Assembly (NCBI GenBank): GCA_001564135.1 | Contig: LKNH01000124.1 | Location: forward strand, 1-7,472 | Source: Halobacteriaceae archaeon Tc-Br11_E2g27 | GTDB lineage: Archaea > Halobacteriota > Halobacteria > Halobacteriales > Haloarculaceae | Reading direction: 5' to 3' | Length of the DNA stretch: 7,472 nt | In this document: one piece after another, positions 5,970-7,472 of the stretch | Layout: each line of letters begins with the position of its first letter | Numbering within the stretch: position 1 is the stretch's first letter | Program-made: the position numbers and the translations under genes | The notes under the pieces: model-generated | Told to the model about the DNA's origin: nothing | The model's input: the letters and a program-made list of their open reading frames with translations, nothing else | Databases searched by the model: none

Positions 5970-6019
5970 CTACGCACATATTTGGGTTTCAACTGCTTCA
6001 ACGTTCCGAGAGCGGTGGT

Positions 6020-6044
6020 GTGAAAGTGCATATCGTGCTTTCAC
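6020..6044. terminator. hairpin at the stop codon of the membrane-protein gene
   Basis: GTGAAAG (6020-6026) pairs perfectly with CTTTCAC (6038-6044). Wobble pairs can extend the stem to 10 bp around an ATATC loop. The minus-strand TGA at 6043-6041 lies inside the stem. It may define the 3' end of the mRNA, or act as an operator for the lipoprotein gene that begins about 50 nt further on. No T-run follows it. Confidence 0.4.
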
Positions 6045-6835
6045 TCTGCTGACTCGGTTTGTTCACCCTCACTGGTTGTGACGAGCGGCAGCGCGTTCTG
6101 CCGGACGAACAACAGATAATAGGGTGCTGTGATGACATAGAAAGGTGGAAACGCACTGATTACAGCCCAGAACAGGGGATTCCCAGTAAACGTCGTTTTC
6201 CCCCGTAGCTCCCAGGCATCCAGATAGACGGACACTGGGAGGACGACAAACGTCCCAATTCCCCAGAGGACAAAAAAGAAAAACGACTCGACAAGCGTTC
6301 CTAGTCCGAAGAAACTAAACAGCGCGATACTGATGCTGGGAACCAGTCCGGCCCAGGCACCGTAGACTGCATACTCAGTGCCCTGTGTATGCCCCTCTGG
6401 CAGGAGTGGAACGTACTGGTCGTCATTAAGCTGGAGTAAGATTCTCGCACCGATGAGCTCCTCGGGATTATCCGGTGAAACCTCCGCTAGCGCTGCCAAC
6501 TGGCGAAACTCCTCGCCAGGTCCGGTCGCCGGCCAGGGAAGATAGGTTGTTATCTCGCTTTCTTCTGATTCCGAGAGTATCAGACGTATCTTCAGCGCCT
6601 CAAGCGTCTCTATTTTTTGCGGAAACGAACTTGGCACGGCATCCTTTGAGACCGTTTTAATTGCGCGAATCTCACCTCGGGCCTGTCCTCCACCAAACTC
6701 GCCGAGCGGAAACCGGACCTTTTCCCTCTCTCCATCTGCGTTCGAATCCTGCTCCGGAGAGCGGTTTCCCTTCTTTTCGGACACAACTGGCGATAATACG
6801 GGGGTTGGGTTAACACCTTGGCTTTTTCCATCCAC
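6041..6835 (-). CDS. haloarchaeal membrane protein, function unknown
   Basis: This 264-residue protein has a soluble N-terminal half and three predicted membrane helices near the C-terminus, at about 156-178, 181-204 and 218-244. The first ~40 residues are low in complexity and charged. Residues 41-145 look like a folded domain, with WPATGPGEEFRQLAAL and ARILLQLNDDQYVPLLPEG. The C-terminal layout, a YLDAWELR motif then GNPLFW, a proline-rich helix and YYLLFVRQ, recalls a helix-pair tail common in haloarchaeal proteins of unknown function. The only early start is GTG 6835; a stop lies three codons upstream in frame and there is no internal Met, but a GTG near codon 18-19 cannot be excluded. 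It faces a divergent small gene across only 33 bp. No function can be assigned. Confidence 0.82.
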   Translation of the reverse strand: MDGKSQGVNPTPVLSPVVSEKKGNRSPEQDSNADGEREKVRFPLGEFGGGQARGEIRAIKTVSKDAVPSSFPQKIETLEALKIRLILSESEESEITTYLPWPATGPGEEFRQLAALAEVSPDNPEELIGARILLQLNDDQYVPLLPEGHTQGTEYAVYGAWAGLVPSISIALFSFFGLGTLVESFFFFVLWGIGTFVVLPVSVYLDAWELRGKTTFTGNPLFWAVISAFPPFYVITAPYYLLFVRQNALPLVTTSEGEQTESAE

Positions 6836-6868
6836 AGTATTTTAGGAGTGGGATGATTTTGACCGGTA
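6836..6868. promoter_or_regulatory. compact divergent promoter region
   Basis: Only 33 bp separate GTG 6835 (minus) from ATG 6869 (plus). A TATTTTA stretch at 6839-6845 lies 24-30 nt before the plus-strand ATG. An AAAATC stretch (minus strand, 6855-6860) lies about 20-25 nt before the minus-strand GTG. Both fit leaderless transcripts whose promoter elements overlap. There is no well-placed Shine-Dalgarno sequence for either gene. Confidence 0.45.
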
Positions 6869-7195
6869 ATGGCAGTCAGACCGCCGACCAACGATAACGA
6901 CGAACCCGATAGTATCGAGTTCGGAATTGCCGCTGTAGACGAGCGGCTCTCCCGCTGGGAGGTATCGTTCCCGATTACAACGGCTGCATTTATTGATGCT
7001 TACGGGGATGAGAAAATTCCCGTCACCCCTGGCGGAAAAGCTGTTCCGTTTCGAACAGTGTTGGAACAATGTGAGACCGACAAGTTCGAAACTCGGCAAG
7101 AGCTGTTGAATACCCTTCATCCAATTCTTGAAGCCGAACGCGAGAAACACTCTGGCGGCATCTTGAACCAATTGCGTTCACTTCTTCCTTTCTAA
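6869..7195 (+). CDS. small haloarchaeal protein, possibly DUF5789-like
   Basis: This 108-residue, soluble, acidic protein has no signal peptide or membrane helix. The body (about 17-95) runs IEFGIAAVDERLSRWEVSFP, then DAYGDEKIPVTPGGKAVPF, then a helical DKFETRQELLNTLHPIL segment, and ends RSLLPF. The order is a helix, a 'YP/FP' turn, a short beta hairpin around a Gly-Gly, then a helix with 'F.s..eLl..l'. It resembles the small DUF5789 proteins of haloarchaea, from memory of that family and with moderate certainty. No biochemical function is known to me. ATG 6869 follows a TATA-like stretch at a distance typical of leaderless genes, so the start looks sound. It is transcribed away from the membrane-protein gene. 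Confidence 0.78.
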   Translation: MAVRPPTNDNDEPDSIEFGIAAVDERLSRWEVSFPITTAAFIDAYGDEKIPVTPGGKAVPFRTVLEQCETDKFETRQELLNTLHPILEAEREKHSGGILNQLRSLLPF

Positions 7196-7258
7196 TCTTC
7201 CGTTCCTTGTCGATGTTTTTGGCTGCTATTGATTCTGAACATTCCTCACCGAATAACC

Positions 7259-7273
7259 CTCATAAGTTATGAG
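7259..7273. promoter_or_regulatory. perfect 15-bp palindrome, candidate operator
   Basis: CTCATAAGTTATGAG is a 7-1-7 perfect inverted repeat in the AT-rich gap 7196-7380. It lies just upstream of a TTTTTAAAA stretch (7279-7287) that could be a TATA box. The one-base centre is too tight for an RNA hairpin, so a dimeric DNA-binding protein is the likelier reading. Confidence 0.45.
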
Positions 7274-7334
7274 AATAATTTTTAAAACTCCAATAGAACA
7301 TTCACATGCAGTTGAGCTACAATACTGGGAAAAG

Positions 7335-7340
7335 ATTTAA
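7335..7340 (+). promoter_or_regulatory. TATA box for the last gene
   Basis: TTTAAA starts 46 nt upstream of ATG 7381. Transcription from it would begin near 7362 and leave a ~19-nt leader that holds the GAGGTGA ribosome site. The upstream TTTTTAAAA at 7279-7287 is a second candidate. Confidence 0.45.
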
Positions 7341-7366
7341 AATGAATGAACAACAAATTACAGGTA

Positions 7367-7373
7367 GAGGTGA
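7367..7373 (+). promoter_or_regulatory. Shine-Dalgarno site deciding the start at 7381
   Basis: GAGGTGA ends 7 nt before ATG 7381 and is fully complementary to the 16S rRNA 3' end. It favours 7381 over the in-frame ATG at 7342, which would fall just after a TATA box. ATG 7377 is in another frame and meets a stop at once. Confidence 0.7.
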
Positions 7374-7380
7374 AAGATGT

Positions 7381-7472
7381 ATGGCAGTGAGTAGAAACAC
7401 CGAGTACCGGCCACAGAGCAGTTTCTGGAAGCGGTTAGTCGGTCAACTGTCTCGGTACGACCTGCTCTTGGC
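7381..7472 (+). CDS. 5' end of an unidentified gene (runs off window)
   Basis: Thirty codons are visible: MAVSRNTEYRP, then QSSFWKRLVGQLSRYDLLLA. The frame stays open to the window edge. A polar, basic N-terminus leading into RYDLLLA suggests the approach to a first membrane helix, as in several small haloarchaeal membrane proteins, but there is too little to name a family. The start is supported by a strong GAGGTGA site 7 nt upstream and a TATA box at 7335. An in-frame ATG at 7342 would add 13 residues and is less likely. It is the same strand as the preceding small gene but separated by a 185-nt AT-rich region, so it probably has its own regulated promoter. Confidence 0.7.
   Translation, partial: MAVSRNTEYRPQSSFWKRLVGQLSRYDLLL

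Noticed and set aside
1..7472. CRISPR array, tRNA/rRNA genes, transposase or integrase genes, restriction or toxin-antitoxin modules
   Set aside because: No regularly spaced repeats, no recognisable tRNA/rRNA sequence, and no protein with such motifs on either strand.

Overview
The window comes from a haloarchaeon (class Halobacteria). The evidence is acidic Asp/Glu-rich proteins, a Tat-type lipoprotein signal, a microbial sensory rhodopsin with its own transducer, a haloarchaeal two-zinc-finger microprotein next to archaeal EF-1-beta, and TATA-box promoters with very short leaders. By eye, base composition is less GC-rich than in Halobacterium or Haloferax. I cannot name the genus.

Left part (1-2450). 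The 3' part of an NAD+ synthase gene (nadE, + strand) meets, tail to tail, a minus-strand group. That group is a divergent 3-hydroxyacyl-CoA dehydrogenase-like protein, then a small zinc-finger protein, then EF-1-beta. The last two are 2 nt apart and probably share a promoter. A structured ~82-nt inverted-repeat element occurs twice: after nadE and after the rhodopsin gene. The two copies are about 86% identical.

Middle part (2459-5520). This is a classic two-gene phototaxis operon on the minus strand. A long HtrII-type transducer (two membrane helices around an extracellular dCache-like sensor, then HAMP and a methyl-accepting signalling domain) is followed by a sensory rhodopsin II. Their stop and start codons overlap (TAATG), and a full 8-nt Shine-Dalgarno sequence lies inside the transducer's last codons. 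The pair should form a membrane receptor complex that relays light, and probably a chemical ligand, to CheA/CheW and the flagellar motor. Two rhodopsin residues are unusual: His84 at the retinal-pocket spectral-tuning position, and Ala205 where the signalling hydroxyl residue normally lies. The operon's TATA box abuts an 18-bp inverted repeat that looks like an operator.

Right part (5562-7472). A Tat lipoprotein and a three-helix membrane protein (both minus strand, function unknown) are followed by a divergently transcribed small haloarchaeal protein. Next come a 185-bp AT-rich intergenic region with a perfect 15-bp palindrome and promoter elements, and the first codons of a further gene that runs off the window. 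There are no tRNA or rRNA genes, CRISPR arrays or transposases. I see no clear undescribed multi-gene system. The best leads are the repeated structured element, the altered rhodopsin residues, the apparently catalysis-deficient dehydrogenase and the two candidate operators.
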